The notes beneath the pieces were generated by a model. That model did no database searches, was not told the DNA's origin, and saw only the letters and a list, made by a program, of their open reading frames with translations. Shown here one piece after another: positions 6,553 through 7,848 of a stretch of 7,848 nt of DNA. A program made the translations under genes and the position numbers. Position 1 is the first letter of the stretch; every line of letters starts with the position of its first letter. The stretch comes from Croceicoccus sp. (lineage in GTDB: Bacteria > Pseudomonadota > Alphaproteobacteria > Sphingomonadales > Sphingomonadaceae): contig JAPYSD010000149.1 in the NCBI GenBank assembly GCA_029936705.1, positions 1-7,848 of the forward strand, given 5' to 3'.

Positions 6553-7848
6553 CTATTCCCACTCGATCGTGCCGGGCGGCTTCGATGTATAGTCATAGAC
6601 CACGCGGTTGATGCCCTTGACCTCGTTCACGATGCGCGTGGCACATTGCGACAGGAAGTGACTGTCGAACGGATAGACATCCGCGGTCATGCCATCGGTG
6701 CTGGTCACCGCGCGCAGGGCGCACACGAAGTCATAGGTACGCCCGTCACCCATCACGCCCACGGTCTTGACCGGAAGCAGCACCGCGAAAGCCTGCCAGA
6801 TCGCGTCGTAAAGGCCCGCATTGCGGATCTCTTCCAGGTAGATCGCATCCGCCTTGCGCAGGATGTCGGCCTTTTCGCGGCTGACCTCGCCCGGGATGCG
6901 GATCGCAAGGCCCGGCCCGGGGAACGGATGGCGGCCCACAAAGATGTCGGGCAGGCCCAGCTCGCGGCCCAGTTCGCGAACCTCGTCCTTGAACAGTTCG
7001 CGCAGCGGTTCCACCAGGTCCATGTCCATGCGTTCGGGCAGGCCGCCCACATTGTGGTGGCTCTTGATCGTGACGCTGGGACCGCCGGTGAAGGACACGC
7101 TCTCGATCACGTCGGGATAGAGCGTACCCTGGGCAAGGAAATCCGCACCGCCGATCTTCCTCGCCTCGTCCTCGAACACGTCGATGAAGGTCTTGCCGAT
7201 GAACTTGCGCTTGGCCTCCGGGTCGGAAACGCCTTCCAGCCCCTTCAGGAACAGGGTTGAGGCATCCACGTGCACCAGCGGAATGTTGTAGTGCCCCTTG
7301 AACAGGCCGACGACCTGCTCCGCCTCGCCCATGCGCATCAGGCCGTGATCGACGAAGACGCAGGTCAGCTGGTCGCCGATTGCCTCGTGGATCAGGACGG
7401 CGGCGACGGCGGAATCGACCCCGCCCGACAGGCCGCAGATGACCTTGGCGTCGCCGACCTGCTCGCGGATCTCGGCGATCTTGACGTCGCGGAACTGCGC
7501 CATGGTCCAGTCACCTGCGCAGCCGCAGACATGGCGGACGAAATTGGCGATCAGCCTGCCTCCGTCGGGCGTGTGCACGACCTCCGGGTGGAACTGCGTG
7601 CCATAGAAACGGCGCTTTTCATCCGCGATCACGGCAAAGGGCGCGCCGTCGCTGGTGGCGACGATCTCGAAGCCCGGCGCAAATTTTGTCACCTTGTCGC
7701 CGTGGCTCATCCAGACCTGATGGCGTTCGTCCGTCTGCCACAGCCCGTCGAACAGCGCGCATTTTTCGGTCACGGTCAGGAAGGCGCGGCCGAATTCGCC
7801 GCCCTCGCCCGTTTCATGGCCGGGACGAACCTCGCCGCCAAGCTGGTG
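6553..7848 (-). CDS. guaA: GMP synthase, glutamine-hydrolysing (5' end missing)
   Basis: GuaA converts XMP, ATP and glutamine to GMP in purine synthesis in the cytoplasm. The window shows 431 codons; full proteins have about 520 residues, so roughly the first 90, including the glutaminase Cys, lie off the right edge. The frame is open to 7848 and begins HQLGGEVRPGHETGEGGEFG, which is the glutaminase domain just after the nucleophile. Numbered from the window edge, the glutaminase His87 and Glu89 (FHPEV) are present, the ATP-pyrophosphatase P-loop SGGVDS is at 141-146, and FLAQGTLYPDVIES, KSHHNVGGLP and HPFPGPGLAIRIPGE follow. The C-terminal dimerisation domain ends in the conserved TSKPPGTIEWE. 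A GTG at 7773 is in frame but internal. All visible active-site motifs are intact, so a normal housekeeping enzyme is expected. Confidence 0.98.
   Translation of the reverse strand, partial: HQLGGEVRPGHETGEGGEFGRAFLTVTEKCALFDGLWQTDERHQVWMSHGDKVTKFAPGFEIVATSDGAPFAVIADEKRRFYGTQFHPEVVHTPDGGRLIANFVRHVCGCAGDWTMAQFRDVKIAEIREQVGDAKVICGLSGGVDSAVAAVLIHEAIGDQLTCVFVDHGLMRMGEAEQVVGLFKGHYNIPLVHVDASTLFLKGLEGVSDPEAKRKFIGKTFIDVFEDEARKIGGADFLAQGTLYPDVIESVSFTGGPSVTIKSHHNVGGLPERMDMDLVEPLRELFKDEVRELGRELGLPDIFVGRHPFPGPGLAIRIPGEVSREKADILRKADAIYLEEIRNAGLYDAIWQAFAVLLPVKTVGVMGDGRTYDFVCALRAVTSTDGMTADVYPFDSHFLSQCATRIVNEVKGINRVVYDYTSKPPGTIEWE

Overview
The window is GC-rich, ordinary-looking bacterial chromosome with tightly packed genes. 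The proteins (an alphaproteobacterial-type SecA with a C-terminal zinc site, a GMP synthase, and a DUF3857-type transglutaminase/TPR protein) suggest an alphaproteobacterium, most likely Sphingomonadales. That placement is inferred from protein character, not from a search. I see no insertion sequence, phage gene, CRISPR array, tRNA or rRNA.

Layout, left to right. Bases 1-2053 (+) hold the 3' part of a large transglutaminase-like protein with TPR repeats; its start lies before the window. Seven bases after its stop, and convergent to it, ends an orphan OmpR/PhoB-type response regulator (2061-2735, -) whose receiver domain has lost most catalytic residues. Upstream of the regulator is a tandem 11-bp repeat resembling a Pho box, followed by a strong 14-bp hairpin that closes the secA transcript. 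secA itself is complete (2891-5698, -). Upstream of secA are a 133-bp gap with several hairpins, a small exported protein gene (5832-6098, -) and a 71-residue Trp-rich protein gene with a CxxC motif (6175-6390, -). The right edge holds the 3' five-sixths or so of guaA (6553-7848, -), cut by the window end.

The five minus-strand genes point the same way, but gaps of 76-162 bp with hairpins or palindromes between them argue against one tight operon. SecA drives Sec export and would be expected to serve the small signal-peptide protein. GuaA makes GMP. No shared pathway is evident. Nothing here amounts to a clearly new system. The items most worth a second look are the degenerate-receiver regulator with its Pho-box-like repeat and the two unrecognised small proteins between guaA and secA.
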